Positions 44,709 to 53,392 of a stretch of 64,000 nt of DNA are shown one piece after another (the first letter of the stretch is position 1; each line of letters opens with the position of its first letter). Source of the DNA: Anaeromyxobacter sp. Fw109-5 (GTDB lineage Bacteria; Myxococcota; Myxococcia; Myxococcales; Anaeromyxobacteraceae). The translations under genes and the position numbers were made by a program. The DNA lies in NCBI RefSeq assembly GCF_000017505.1, contig NC_009675.1, forward strand, positions 992,001 to 1,056,000, in the 5' to 3' direction. The notes beneath the pieces were generated by a model. The model had not been told where the DNA came from. It saw nothing but the letters and a program-made list of their open reading frames with translations, and did no database searches.

Positions 44709-44890
44709 GCCACCGCGTTAGCACGGCCGAGCGGAGGCGAGAAAGGGGGCAGGGGACGCACACCAGCGGCCGGCGGGCGGCCGCACCGGCGAGCGCCCCG
44801 GCCGCGGGCGCCCGTTCCCGCGCCGCGTGCGGATCGGCCTCCTGCTGCGCAACTTCTGGAACTACACGACAACCAATGGGGAGGGGAACG

Positions 44891-45787
44891 ATGAACAATC
44901 GGTGGAGAGGAGCGGCCATCGTCGCCGCGCTGCTGCTGGGCGCCCCCGCGTACGGGCAGAGCGCCGGCTCGCAGATGGGCACCGGCGGCCAGCGGTCGCC
45001 GGGGGACGACGCGGCCCGCAGCACGACGGGCAATCAGGGGTCGGGACAGGGGAGCGACCGCGCTCCGTCCGGCAGCGACGGCTCCACGAGCAGCCCGCAC
45101 AGCAGCCCGCAGACCGGCAGCAGCGCCAGCGGCGCGCGCGAGACCGGCACGGGTTCGGCGACCGCGCCGTCCCCGAGCGGCTCGCAGAGCCAGCTGAAGG
45201 GCGATCTCGAGGAGCGGATCCAGGAGCTCCACGCGTCGAACCAGGGCGAGGTGCAGATCGCCGAGCTCGGCGCCCAGAACGCGCAGTCTCCCGAGGTCAA
45301 GCAGTACGCGGAGAGGCTCAAGGAAGATCACCAGAAGAACGACGAGCAGCTCCAGCAGCTCGCCCAGACCATGGGCGTGAACCTCCAGGGCGAGAAGTTC
45401 CAGAAGAAGCAGAAGCAAGCCCAGGAGCACCTGTCGGACCTCCAGCAGAAGCAGGGCAAGGAGTTCGACAAGGAGTTCATGAGCCACATGGTGAAGGACC
45501 ACAAGAAGGACGTGAAGGAGGTCGAGAAGGCGGCGAAGGAGGCGCGCAAGCAGAACCAGACGGAGCTCGCGTCCTTCCTCGAGACGACCCACAGCGGTCT
45601 GCAGGGGCACCTGCAGGAGGCGCAGCGGATCGAGAAGTCGCTGAAGGGGAGCGGCTCGCGCGCGGGTGAGATGGGGACCGGCAGCGGCGGGCCGTCCGGC
45701 GCGACGTCACCTGGGGGCGGCACTGGCTCCAGCGGCGCCGGCACCGGTGGCTCCAGCCCGGGCTCGGGTAGCGGCACGGGTCGGTAG
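44891..45787 (+). CDS. Secreted DUF4142-family protein
   Basis: A 298-residue exported protein (AAIVAALLLGAPAYGQSAG). A Ser/Gly-rich linker at about 23-100 leads to a helical DUF4142 domain at about 105-245 with IQELHASNQGEVQIAELGAQ, KQYAERLKEDHQKNDEQLQQ and MSHMVKDHKKDVKEVEKAAK, then a Gly/Ser tail. This ferritin-like helical family is periplasmic with unsettled function. Strong site GGGGAGGGGAACG before the ATG. No operon partner. Confidence 0.85.
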   Translation: MNNRWRGAAIVAALLLGAPAYGQSAGSQMGTGGQRSPGDDAARSTTGNQGSGQGSDRAPSGSDGSTSSPHSSPQTGSSASGARETGTGSATAPSPSGSQSQLKGDLEERIQELHASNQGEVQIAELGAQNAQSPEVKQYAERLKEDHQKNDEQLQQLAQTMGVNLQGEKFQKKQKQAQEHLSDLQQKQGKEFDKEFMSHMVKDHKKDVKEVEKAAKEARKQNQTELASFLETTHSGLQGHLQEAQRIEKSLKGSGSRAGEMGTGSGGPSGATSPGGGTGSSGAGTGGSSPGSGSGTGR

Positions 45788-45810
45788 CGGCACGCGCTGA
45801 TTCCGGGCGC

Positions 45811-45859
45811 ACGAGGGGCGAGGGCCGGGCGCAGCGAGCGCGCTCGGCCCTCGCCTCGT
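45811..45859. terminator. Stem-loop between convergent genes
   Basis: ACGAGGGGCGAGGGCCG (45811-45827) can pair with CGGCCCTCGCCTCGT (45845-45859) with a short bulge, enclosing 17 bases. It separates the DUF4142 gene from the convergent gene ending at 45879, so it may serve both. No T-run on the plus strand. Confidence 0.6.
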
Positions 45860-45878
45860 CTGCTCAGCCGCGAGCCGC

Positions 45879-47777
45879 TCAGCCGCGGACGATCCTGCGC
45901 GGCACGCGGACGTCGAACGTCGCGTCTCCCCGGCGCACCGTGAGCAGCACGGCGGTGCCCTCCGGCCCGCGGATGGCGTTCACCGCGCCAGAGAAGCCGA
46001 GCTCCGTCACCGGCCGGCCCTCCACGCGCAGGACGACGTCACCGCGCGCGAGCCCCGCCTCGGCGGCGCCGCCGCCGGCCACGACCTGCCCGATCCGGAG
46101 GCCCTCGTCGTGCGCTGCGAGCACGAGCCCGATCCCGGCGAGGTCGACGCGCGGCTCCTCGCCCTCCGCGACCGGGCGAAGCCGCACCTCGAGCGGCGGC
46201 GCGCCATCGCCCGGCGGCGCGTCCACGCCGACGATCCGGGCGTGGTGCCCGGCCGCCGCGAAGAAGAGCGACGCGCGCCTCGGCAGGCCCGCGAGCGTGA
46301 AGCGGCCTTCGCGGTCGGTGATCGCCTCGGAGAGGACGGGGAAGGTCGAGGCGGCGCCCTCGAGCGCGCCCTCCACCGAGATCCGCGCACCCGCGAGCGG
46401 CGCGCCGGTCGCCTCGTCGCGCACGACCCCCGCGACGCGCCCGCCCGGCTCGAGCGCGGCGTCCGCGACGCCCTCCCCGTCCGGCACGGGCACCTCGACC
46501 GCGAGCTCGCGCGTGGGCGCGTACCCCGGGGCGGAGACGATCACGGCGGCCGGACCCGGGCGCAGCTCGTCGAGCGCGTAGCAGCCGGAGGGATCGATGA
46601 CCGAGCGGCTCGCCTGAGGGACGAGCCGGAGCGGGCCGCGGCGCTCGAGGACGACGATGGTGAAAGGCGCGACGGGCCGTCCGCTGGAGGCGTCTCGAAC
46701 GCAGCCGCGCAGCCGCCCGCCCTCGCCCAGCTCGAGCAGGAGGTCCCGCGTGCCGGGCCGGACGCGCCGCGCCGTGGCGGGAGCGCGTCCCTCCGCGCGG
46801 GCCGTCACGGTGTAGCGCCCGCGGCCGAGCTCCGCGAGCGTGAAGCGGCCCTCCACGTCGGTGACCGCCTGCGCCGCGGGCGCGCCGTCTCCGCCGAACG
46901 GTCCCCCGCCCGCGGCCGTGACGAGCGCGCCGGCGACCGGCTCGCCCCCCTTCGCGACGACCCGCCCCGCGATCGGCGCGGGCTCGCCGAGCGCGCGGTG
47001 CGCCGGGCCGAGGGCGATGGTCACCCGGCCGTTGAGCAGCGCGAGCCAGCCCAGCGCGGCGCGGCCGGGGAGGAACCCCTCCTTGCGCGCCTCGAGCACC
47101 GCACCCTCCGGCGCGGCGAAGCGGAACTCGCCGGACGCGTCGGTCGTGAAGCGATCGGCGATCGGGACGAGCGCGGCCTCCGCGGCGGCGCCGGAGAGCC
47201 GCACCTCCGCGCCCGCGATGGCCGTCCCGTCCGCATCGACCACCCGTCCCACGATGGGCGTCGCCGGCGCGAGGTGGATCTCGATGCCGCGCACCGGCCG
47301 GCCGCCGCGCGCGTCGAGCTGCACCGGGCTGTGGCCCCACTCCGGCGCGAAGGGCAGGAACCCGGGCGCCACCACCGCCGCGAGCAGCCAGCGCCCCTCC
47401 GCGGGCGGCTCGAAGCGGAACGCGCCGTCGGGGTCGGCCCGCACCGAGGCCGCCGCGCCGCCGCGCGAGAAGGTGAGGTCCGCGCCGGGGACGCCGTGGC
47501 CCCCGGCGGTCGAGACGACGCGGCCCTCGAACAGCGCGGGGCCGGGAGCCGAGGCGTCGTCGGGCGCGGCAGGGTTCGCTGGGACGCGGAGGGGCAGGCG
47601 CGACGGCGGGGGCGGCGGGGTGTGGCGCGGCTCGGGTGCGTTCTTTGTCCCTGGCGCCTCCGCGACCGCGAGGCTCGCGCGCTGCGGCGAACGCGTCGCC
47701 CACCAGGCGACGAGCGCGGCGAGCCCGGCGGCGAGGACGAGGAGCAGGGCGAGGGGCGCACGGCGGCGGACCGGCAT
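45879..47777 (-). CDS. Exported protein with five carboxypeptidase-regulatory-like domains and a C-terminal PDZ domain
   Basis: A 632-residue protein: N-terminal hydrophobic anchor (RAPLALLLVLAAGLAALVAWWA), proline linker, then five repeats of a transthyretin-like domain, recognised by starts such as GRVVSTAGGHGVPGADLTF, GRVVDADGTAIAGAEVRL, GRVVAKGGEPVAGALVTA, GCVRDASSGRPVAPFTI and GVVRDEATGAPLAGARI, and a PDZ domain at about 545-620 (AEAGLARGDVVLRVEGRPVT). There is no protease domain. Proteins of this shape are common in myxobacteria and probably act as periplasmic scaffolds. Start at 47777 chosen for the anchor. Confidence 0.85.
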   Translation of the reverse strand: MPVRRRAPLALLLVLAAGLAALVAWWATRSPQRASLAVAEAPGTKNAPEPRHTPPPPPSRLPLRVPANPAAPDDASAPGPALFEGRVVSTAGGHGVPGADLTFSRGGAAASVRADPDGAFRFEPPAEGRWLLAAVVAPGFLPFAPEWGHSPVQLDARGGRPVRGIEIHLAPATPIVGRVVDADGTAIAGAEVRLSGAAAEAALVPIADRFTTDASGEFRFAAPEGAVLEARKEGFLPGRAALGWLALLNGRVTIALGPAHRALGEPAPIAGRVVAKGGEPVAGALVTAAGGGPFGGDGAPAAQAVTDVEGRFTLAELGRGRYTVTARAEGRAPATARRVRPGTRDLLLELGEGGRLRGCVRDASSGRPVAPFTIVVLERRGPLRLVPQASRSVIDPSGCYALDELRPGPAAVIVSAPGYAPTRELAVEVPVPDGEGVADAALEPGGRVAGVVRDEATGAPLAGARISVEGALEGAASTFPVLSEAITDREGRFTLAGLPRRASLFFAAAGHHARIVGVDAPPGDGAPPLEVRLRPVAEGEEPRVDLAGIGLVLAAHDEGLRIGQVVAGGGAAEAGLARGDVVLRVEGRPVTELGFSGAVNAIRGPEGTAVLLTVRRGDATFDVRVPRRIVRG

Positions 47778-47914
47778 GGCGCAGATATAACGCGCGCCGC
47801 TCGTCTCCGCGGCTCCGCTCACGCAGAGGCGCAGCGCGTGCCGAGCGTGGCGGCCTGGGGCCGCGGCTCGAAACGCTCGGGACGAGCGGGCCTCTCTCGA
47901 CCGTGACGGATCGG

Positions 47915-48826
47915 CTACGCCGCCGCCACGTCCGCCGCGGGCGGCCGCGGGCGGATCGCGAACGTCCGCAGCGCTGCCTCGCGCAGCACGTCCACCTGGA
48001 GTGGCCGCTGGCCGCCGAGCACCGTCGCCCTCACGAGATCGTCCAGGGTCTCCACGGGCCCTTGCGCGGCGCCGACCACGAGGTCTCCCGCGCGGAGCCC
48101 TGCCGCCTCGGCGGGCGAGCCGGACATCACCTCCATGATGCGCACCGCGCGACCGTGCCCCGCCGCCAGCGCCTCGGCCGGCTCGAGGTCCTCGCCGCGC
48201 GCCGAGATGCCCAGGAAGGGCCGGCGGACCGTGCCCTCGCGGATGAGCACCGAGGCGATCCAGCTCGCGGTGTGCGCCGGGATGGCGAAGCCGATGCCGT
48301 GCGCCCAGGGGAGCATCGCCGTGGTGATCCCGACCACGGCGCCGTGCGCGTCGACGAGCGGCCCGCCGGAGTTGCCGGGGTTCACGGCGGCATCCGTCTG
48401 GACGAGCCCCTCCAGCACCTCCCCGCGCGCTGCGGGGAGGTTGCGGTGCAGCGCCGAGACGACGCCGCTCGTGACCGAGCGCTCGAAGCCGAGCGGGTTC
48501 CCGATGGCGAGCACGAGCTCGCCGACCCGCAGGCGGCGCTCGGCGAGCGTGAGCGCCGGAAGGTCGCGCGCGTCCGCGCGGACCACCGCGAGGTCGGTGC
48601 GCGCGTCCGAGCCGGCGAGCTCTCCCTTCACGGTGCGCGCTCCGGAGAGCCGGACCCGCAGCGGCCCGGGGCCACCGGCCACGTGCGCGTTCGTCAGGAT
48701 CCAGCCGTCCGGGGCCAGCACCACGCCCGAGCCGAGGCCCCGCCGGTGCTCCACCCCCACCACGCCGGGCGAGGCGCGCGCCACGAGCTCGGCGAGCCCG
48801 CTCGACAGCTCCGCGATCGGGATCAC
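47915..48826 (-). CDS. HtrA-like trypsin-fold serine protease with PDZ domain, no signal peptide
   Basis: A 303-residue protease: His48 in ILTNAHVAGG, Asp78 in DARTDLAVV, Ser153 in NPGNSGGPLVD form the complete catalytic triad, with a C-terminal PDZ domain at about 205-290 (AEAAGLRAGDLVVGAAQG). The protein starts IPIAELSSGLAELVARASPG with no signal or membrane segment, so it appears cytosolic unless a start is missed. GTG start overlaps the upstream protease gene by four bases. DegP/DegS relatives are normally exported. Confidence 0.88.
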   Translation of the reverse strand: MIPIAELSSGLAELVARASPGVVGVEHRRGLGSGVVLAPDGWILTNAHVAGGPGPLRVRLSGARTVKGELAGSDARTDLAVVRADARDLPALTLAERRLRVGELVLAIGNPLGFERSVTSGVVSALHRNLPAARGEVLEGLVQTDAAVNPGNSGGPLVDAHGAVVGITTAMLPWAHGIGFAIPAHTASWIASVLIREGTVRRPFLGISARGEDLEPAEALAAGHGRAVRIMEVMSGSPAEAAGLRAGDLVVGAAQGPVETLDDLVRATVLGGQRPLQVDVLREAALRTFAIRPRPPAADVAAA

Positions 48827-49734
48827 GCCGCCCTCCCGTGCCCGCGCGCGCCGACCGTGACCGTCACGTCGCGCACCTCGCCGGCGCGCAGCACCTTCAT
48901 CGGCACGGCGTCGCCGATGCGATCCTCGGCGAGGAGCGCCAGGAGCTCGGACGGATCCTGGAGGGTGTCGCCGCCGAACGAGAGCAGCGCGTCCCCGAGG
49001 AGGATCCCGGCGCGCGCCGCGGGGCTCTCCGGCTCGACCCGCGTGACGAGGAGCGCGACGTGCTCGCCCGTCGCCGCGCGGAGCGGAGCCGGGAGCGAGA
49101 CGGGCAGGGTGGCGAGGCCCAGGTAGCCGCGGCGCACCTCGCCGTGGGCGAGGAGCGACTTCACCACACGTCGAAGCGTCTCCGGCGGGAGGATCATCGC
49201 GCTGCCGCGCACGAGCCCCGAGGAGAGGAGGCCGAGCGGCGCCCCCTTCGCGGACACGGCGAGTCCGCCCGAGACGCCGGGGTGGAGCGGGAGCGTGGTC
49301 TCCAGGAAGCGGTCCACCCGGCCCCCGCGTCCGCCGCGATACTCGCCCGCCGCACGGGCCAGGACGGCGAGCTCCGCCCTGGGGCTCTTGCCCGGCCGCG
49401 TGACGCCCACGACCAGCGCGCCCGGCGCGAGCGCCGCGTCCGACCATGCGGCGGGCGAGAGCCCGGCGCCCCGCACGCGCAGCGCCGCCACGTCGGTGGT
49501 CGGGTCGCGCCCGACCACCGCGGCGACGGCCCTCTCGCCGGACGGCAGGCCGACGTCGATCTCCTCGTCGCGGTCGAGGACGTGGTGGGCGGTGACGACG
49601 ATCCCGTCGGCGGACCAGGCCACTCCGCTCGCGGCGCGGCCGCGGCGCCCCTCGACGCGGACGACGTGCGCCTCCGCGGCGCGGACGAGCGCGGAGAGCT
49701 CGTCGGAGAGGGCGGACAGGGTGACGGGTTCCAT
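48823..49734 (-). CDS. Second HtrA-like serine protease, divergent active-site context, no signal peptide
   Basis: A 303-residue paralogue of the next gene. The triad His51 (VTAHHVLDR), Asp81 (DPTTDVAAL) and Ser155 (HPGVSGGLAVS) is preserved, although the usual GNSGGP is GVSGGL. A PDZ domain follows at about 215-295 (AARAGILLGDALLSFGGD). The start is MEPVTLSALSDELSALVRAA with no export signal. Ser/His context suggests it may be active but with altered specificity or a regulatory role in a heteromer with its partner; this is inference. First gene of a two-gene unit. Confidence 0.82.
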   Translation of the reverse strand: MEPVTLSALSDELSALVRAAEAHVVRVEGRRGRAASGVAWSADGIVVTAHHVLDRDEEIDVGLPSGERAVAAVVGRDPTTDVAALRVRGAGLSPAAWSDAALAPGALVVGVTRPGKSPRAELAVLARAAGEYRGGRGGRVDRFLETTLPLHPGVSGGLAVSAKGAPLGLLSSGLVRGSAMILPPETLRRVVKSLLAHGEVRRGYLGLATLPVSLPAPLRAATGEHVALLVTRVEPESPAARAGILLGDALLSFGGDTLQDPSELLALLAEDRIGDAVPMKVLRAGEVRDVTVTVGARGHGRAA

Positions 49735-49849
49735 GGCTTCTCTCTTTCTTCGCGGGCGTGAACGGTATGCCCGGACGGAAGCCTAGGGAGGAGCACGGCC
49801 CGGCACATCGGCGGGAGGGACGGGAGCCGATCCTGCTCGTATGGCTAGG

Positions 49850-50190
<341 letters not shown>

Positions 50191-50194
50191 GCGG

Positions 50195-50348
50195 TCGAAC
50201 CTCGTCAAGAGGGCAACCTTCACCCACCGCAACGGGAACTCGCAGGGCTCGCAAGAGCTATCGCTGGAGATAGCAACGACTATGAGTGAATGCCGAAGTG
50301 GGCCGAGACGTGCGCGCACCTTCCTCGCACCTGCTCTGCCCGCTGCCC
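50195..50348 (+). repeat. Dispersed repeat R1, copy B
   Basis: Second copy of the 875-1030 element in the same orientation. The hairpin is perfect here: GCTATC (50257-50262), loop GCTGGA, GATAGC (50269-50274). Upstream it is joined to the GGTCGS array, downstream to R2 and the NarL-like gene. On the minus strand it can be read as AISSDSSCEPCEFPLRW followed by the repeat-coded Asp-Arg/Asp-Pro run. Confidence 0.75.
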
Positions 50349-50371
50349 GGTCAGCGCCTCGGCTGGCGCCG

Positions 50372-50505
50372 CGTCGCGCAGCCTGTCCTGAGCGTGGCGG
50401 CCGGAGGCCGCGGAGTCGTCCCTCGGCTCCGCGCCGTCCCTCGCTGCGCCGGACGGCGCTACGCTCGGGATGACCGGCCGCAAGAGATCCGGTCGAGGTC
50501 GGGTC
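50372..50505. repeat. Dispersed repeat R2, copy B
   Basis: Two blocks, 50372-50418 (CGTCGCGCAGCCTGTCCTGAGC...) and 50464-50502 (GCTCGGGATGACCGGCC...), match the R2 copy inside the TolC gene. Between them 45 bases replace the 5-base spacer there. Inner sequence GCGGCCGGAGGCCGC (50397-50411) is a palindrome shared by both copies. The gap 49735-49849 holds no gene. Confidence 0.7.
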
Positions 50506-50540
50506 GAGCCCTCTCCGACGCGGGCGGTTACATCCGTGCC

Positions 50541-51149
50541 ATGGGGCCCCTCCGCGTCCTCCTCGTCGGCGACGATCCGCTGGCCCGTGCCGGGCTCGCG
50601 GCCCTCCTCGCGAACCGCGCGGAGCTGACGCTCGCGGGAGAGGCGGATCCGGAAGAGGCCTCCGCCTCCGTGGCGGCGACCGGGCCGGACGTGGTGCTGT
50701 GGGATCTGGGCGTCGCGGGCGGAACACCGGAGGCGCCGGCCGGCGCGGAGAGCGTCCCGATCCTCGCCCTGGCGTCCGACGAGCCGCACGCGGCCGAGGC
50801 GCTCCGCTCGGGCGCGCGCGGCGTGCTCCTCCGCGGCGCGGCGCCTGACGCGCTCGCGGCCGCGGTCGTCGCGGTCGCCCGCGGGCTCGCCGTCCTCGAG
50901 GCGCCGCTCGCGGGCGAGTGGCTTCGCCCGCCGGACGCGCCCCTCGCCGCCGAGGGGCTCACGCGGCGCGAGCGCGAGGTGCTCGCGCTCCTCGCCGAGG
51001 GGCTCGCGAACAAGGCGATCGCCGCGCGGCTCGGGATCTCCGAGCACACCGCCAAGTTCCACGTGAACGCGATCCTCGGGAAGCTGGGCGTCGAGAGTCG
51101 CGCCGAGGCGATCGTCCGCGCGGCGCGGCTCGGGCTCGTGGCGCTGTAG
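50541..51149 (+). CDS. NarL/FixJ-family response regulator with degenerate receiver
   Basis: A 202-residue regulator: receiver-like domain at 1-120 (RVLLVGDDPLARAGLAALL) and LuxR-type DNA-binding domain at about 135-198 (LTRREREVLALLAEGLANKA, RLGISEHTAKFHVNAILGKL). The phospho-site region reads VVLWDLGVAGG, so Asp is kept, but the usual Lys near SGARGVLLRGA is Arg and the loop is short. It may respond weakly or not at all to phosphorylation. No kinase is adjacent. ATG at 50541 is chosen because earlier frames are repeat DNA. Confidence 0.85.
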   Translation: MGPLRVLLVGDDPLARAGLAALLANRAELTLAGEADPEEASASVAATGPDVVLWDLGVAGGTPEAPAGAESVPILALASDEPHAAEALRSGARGVLLRGAAPDALAAAVVAVARGLAVLEAPLAGEWLRPPDAPLAAEGLTRREREVLALLAEGLANKAIAARLGISEHTAKFHVNAILGKLGVESRAEAIVRAARLGLVAL

Positions 51150-51254
51150 GGAAGGAGCCGCCGCAACCGGACGCGGCCCTCGGAGCGACCCCCAGGGGGA
51201 CCGGGCGGCGCGGGCCGGGCCGGCGCACCATTGAGCGTGAGGGGGGAGAACGCG

Positions 51255-51773
51255 ATGGCCGAGGATCCGAGGGAAGCGGCGGAGCGCAAGGCGCAGGCGC
51301 GGGTCGAGGAGATGGGCGGCGCGGAGGCGGCGCGGGCGCTCCTGCGGGCGGAGAAGGCGGCGGTGCTCACGACGCTCTCGCAGCGGAGGCCGGGCTGGCC
51401 GTCCGCCTCGCTCGTGCCTTACGCGCTCGGCGAGAGCGGCGAGCCCATCCTGCTCCTCTCCGCCATCGCGCAGCACACGCGCAACCTGGAGGCGGATCCG
51501 CGCGCGTGCGTGTTCGTGCACGACGCGGCGGCCGCGGCGAAGGACGCCCGCACCGCCCCGCGGCTCGCGGTCTACGGCACGGTGTCGGTGATCGAGGGCG
51601 CCGCCGAGGCGGACGCGAAGGCGGCGTACCTCGCGCGCCATCCGGACGCGCGCGGCCTGCTCGGCCTCGACTTCAAGCTCTATCGCCTCGCCGTGGAGGA
51701 GGCGCAGTGGGTGGGCGGCTTCGCCGCCGCCGGCTGGCTCACCCCGGCCGATCTCCTCGGGCCTGGCGCCTGA
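51255..51773 (+). CDS. Pyridoxamine-phosphate-oxidase-fold / HugZ-like flavoprotein
   Basis: A 172-residue split-barrel protein: AALLRAEKAAVLTTLSQRRP, ASLVPYALGESGEPILLLSA, IAQHTRNLEADPRACVFVHD are the FMN-binding barrel strands seen in HugZ-type heme-degrading and related proteins. The C-terminal DUF2470 domain of full HugZ proteins is missing, so a heme role is not certain. ATG at 51255 with GGGGGGAGAACGCG upstream. Convergent with the SUI1-like gene; no operon. Confidence 0.78.
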   Translation: MAEDPREAAERKAQARVEEMGGAEAARALLRAEKAAVLTTLSQRRPGWPSASLVPYALGESGEPILLLSAIAQHTRNLEADPRACVFVHDAAAAAKDARTAPRLAVYGTVSVIEGAAEADAKAAYLARHPDARGLLGLDFKLYRLAVEEAQWVGGFAAAGWLTPADLLGPGA

Positions 51774-51833
51774 CCGGCGTGGAGAAGGCCGCCCCGCGCG
51801 CCGCGGCTCCCGCGGCGGGTCGCCGCGCGGGCG

Positions 51834-52232
51834 CTACCCGGCGACGACCTTCCGTACCCCCTTCGCCTCGAGCCATCGCCGGGCGCGCTCGCGCTGGTCA
51901 CCCTGCAGCGCGATGGCGTCCCCCTCGACGGCGCCGCCGCAGCCGAGGGCGCGCTTCAGCTCGTCCGCCCAGGCGCGCAGCGTCGCGGGGGCGAGCTCGA
52001 GCTTCTCGACGACGGTGGCCTCCTTGCCGCCGCGCCCCTTGCGCTCGAGGCGCACCACCGCGCGCGCCGGTCCCTTCGCCGGGACCGGCGCAGCGACCGC
52101 CGCGGGCCCCGGGGTCGCCTCGTCCTGCGGCGGCCCACCCTCCGGCAGCCGCTCCCTCAGCCGCGCGAACGCCGCGTTGAACGGCCCTTCCGGCGCCGCG
52201 GGCCGGTCTTCGTCCCGAGCTCTCTTGCCCAT
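51834..52232 (-). CDS. SUI1/eIF1-like (YciH-type) translation factor
   Basis: A 132-residue protein with a variable Pro/Ala N-terminus and a SUI1 domain at about 55-130 (VVRLERKGRGGKEATVVEKL, TLRAWADELKRALGCGGAVE, IALQGDQRERARRWLEAKGV). Bacterial YciH relatives bind the ribosomal P-site region and influence start-codon choice. GGAGGG lies 5 bases before the ATG at 52232, so the start inside the tfuA gene is well supported; the two genes overlap by 76 bases in different frames. Last gene of the ycaO-tfuA operon. Confidence 0.87.
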   Translation of the reverse strand: MGKRARDEDRPAAPEGPFNAAFARLRERLPEGGPPQDEATPGPAAVAAPVPAKGPARAVVRLERKGRGGKEATVVEKLELAPATLRAWADELKRALGCGGAVEGDAIALQGDQRERARRWLEAKGVRKVVAG

Positions 52233-53392
52233 CGCGACCCTCCGCGCTCGCCCGCCGCGAGCGCCTCCTCGATCCACGCTCCCGAGAGCCGGGCCGCGAG
52301 CGCCAGCCCCTCCTCCCACGACGGCCCGTCGGGAACCATTCGGGCGGCCCCGTCGAGCAGCCGCGCCTCGAGCGCGAGCTCCTCGCCGAGCCGCCGCGCC
52401 GCCCCTGCGTCGAGCCCGCACGCCGCGAGGAACGCCTCGCGCCGGCTGGCCGGCACGCTCGCGCGCGCGAGCCAGGCGGCGAGGGCCGCCTCCGCCTCGC
52501 CAGCGGCCGGGGCGAGGCCGAGCGACCGCGCGAGCCCCGCGACGACGAGGCGCCGCAGGCCGTCGGCCGCGAGCGCCCCCGCGTCGCGCCGGCGCGCGAG
52601 CGCGCGCAGCACCTCGCCCGAGGCGAGCTCGCGCCCGCCGGGCAGGATCGCCGTGGCGCGCTCGAGCCGCGCGCGGCGCACGTGCGACGGCACGGGGAAG
52701 CCTGGGCCGGGGAGCGCCGGGGCGCCCGCGCGGCGCGCCCGGACGAACGCGCCGGCCGCCTCGACGCAGGCGCGCGCGTCCGCGGCCTTCGGATCCGCCG
52801 CTCGCGGCAGGAAGGCCTCGAGCCGCGCGCGCGCGCCGTCTCCGAGCGCGGCCGCCTCGAGCACCCGGGGCCAGGTCCGCTCCGTGTAGTGGATCGCCTC
52901 CGCCCCCGCGACGACGGCGCGCGCCTCGCCCGGGCGCAGCAGCCGCCCGGCGCGGGCCGCCTCCGCGGCGGCGCGCACCGCCACGAGCGGCACGGTGAGG
53001 GGCCGGAAGCCGTGCGCGGCGTCCCCGTGGAGGAGGGCCACCTCGGAGTCGTCCTCGAGCGCTCCGTCGCGATAGGCGCGGAAGATCGCGCCCACTCCCA
53101 CCACCCCGTGGCGCTCCAGCTCCGCCGCGCGGAGCGCCCCCATGCTGGCGCCCCCGAAGACCGCCACGCCCGCGTCGAGCGCGGCGAGCAGCTCGTGGTG
53201 CCAGACGGACGGGGTCGTGTCGAAGAGGCCGTCGACGAGCGCGATGGCGAGCGGGCGGGCCGGGAGCACGGCGAGGACGTCGCCCGCCCGCGCGGGCGGG
53301 AGCACGCGGCACGGCGCGAGCCGCCGGGCCTCGGCCGGAGGGAGGGACGGGCCGAGGAAGACGACGAGGTCGTCCCTGCGGGCGCGGGTCAC
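52157..53392 (-). CDS. tfuA: TfuA-like core domain protein
   Basis: A 411-residue protein with the TfuA core in its first 200 residues: DLVVFLGPSLPPAEARRL, ALVDGLFDTTPSVWHHELLA, VFGGASMGALRAAELERHGV, GAIFRAYRDGALEDDSEVAL and HGDAAHGFRPLTVPLVA. TfuA proteins assist YcaO enzymes, for example in making backbone thioamides. The remaining 200 residues are helical and Ala/Arg-rich, a long extension. GTG start overlaps the ycaO stop by four bases. The order ycaO-tfuA is the usual one. Confidence 0.9.
   Translation of the reverse strand: MTRARRDDLVVFLGPSLPPAEARRLAPCRVLPPARAGDVLAVLPARPLAIALVDGLFDTTPSVWHHELLAALDAGVAVFGGASMGALRAAELERHGVVGVGAIFRAYRDGALEDDSEVALLHGDAAHGFRPLTVPLVAVRAAAEAARAGRLLRPGEARAVVAGAEAIHYTERTWPRVLEAAALGDGARARLEAFLPRAADPKAADARACVEAAGAFVRARRAGAPALPGPGFPVPSHVRRARLERATAILPGGRELASGEVLRALARRRDAGALAADGLRRLVVAGLARSLGLAPAAGEAEAALAAWLARASVPASRREAFLAACGLDAGAARRLGEELALEARLLDGAARMVPDGPSWEEGLALAARLSGAWIEEALAAGERGGSRWARELGTKTGPRRRKGRSTRRSRG

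Noticed and set aside
52157-52232. Overlap of tfuA and the SUI1-like gene as a start error
   Set aside because: GGAGGG sits 5 bases before the SUI1 ATG and no later in-frame start precedes the domain, so the overlap is kept as real.
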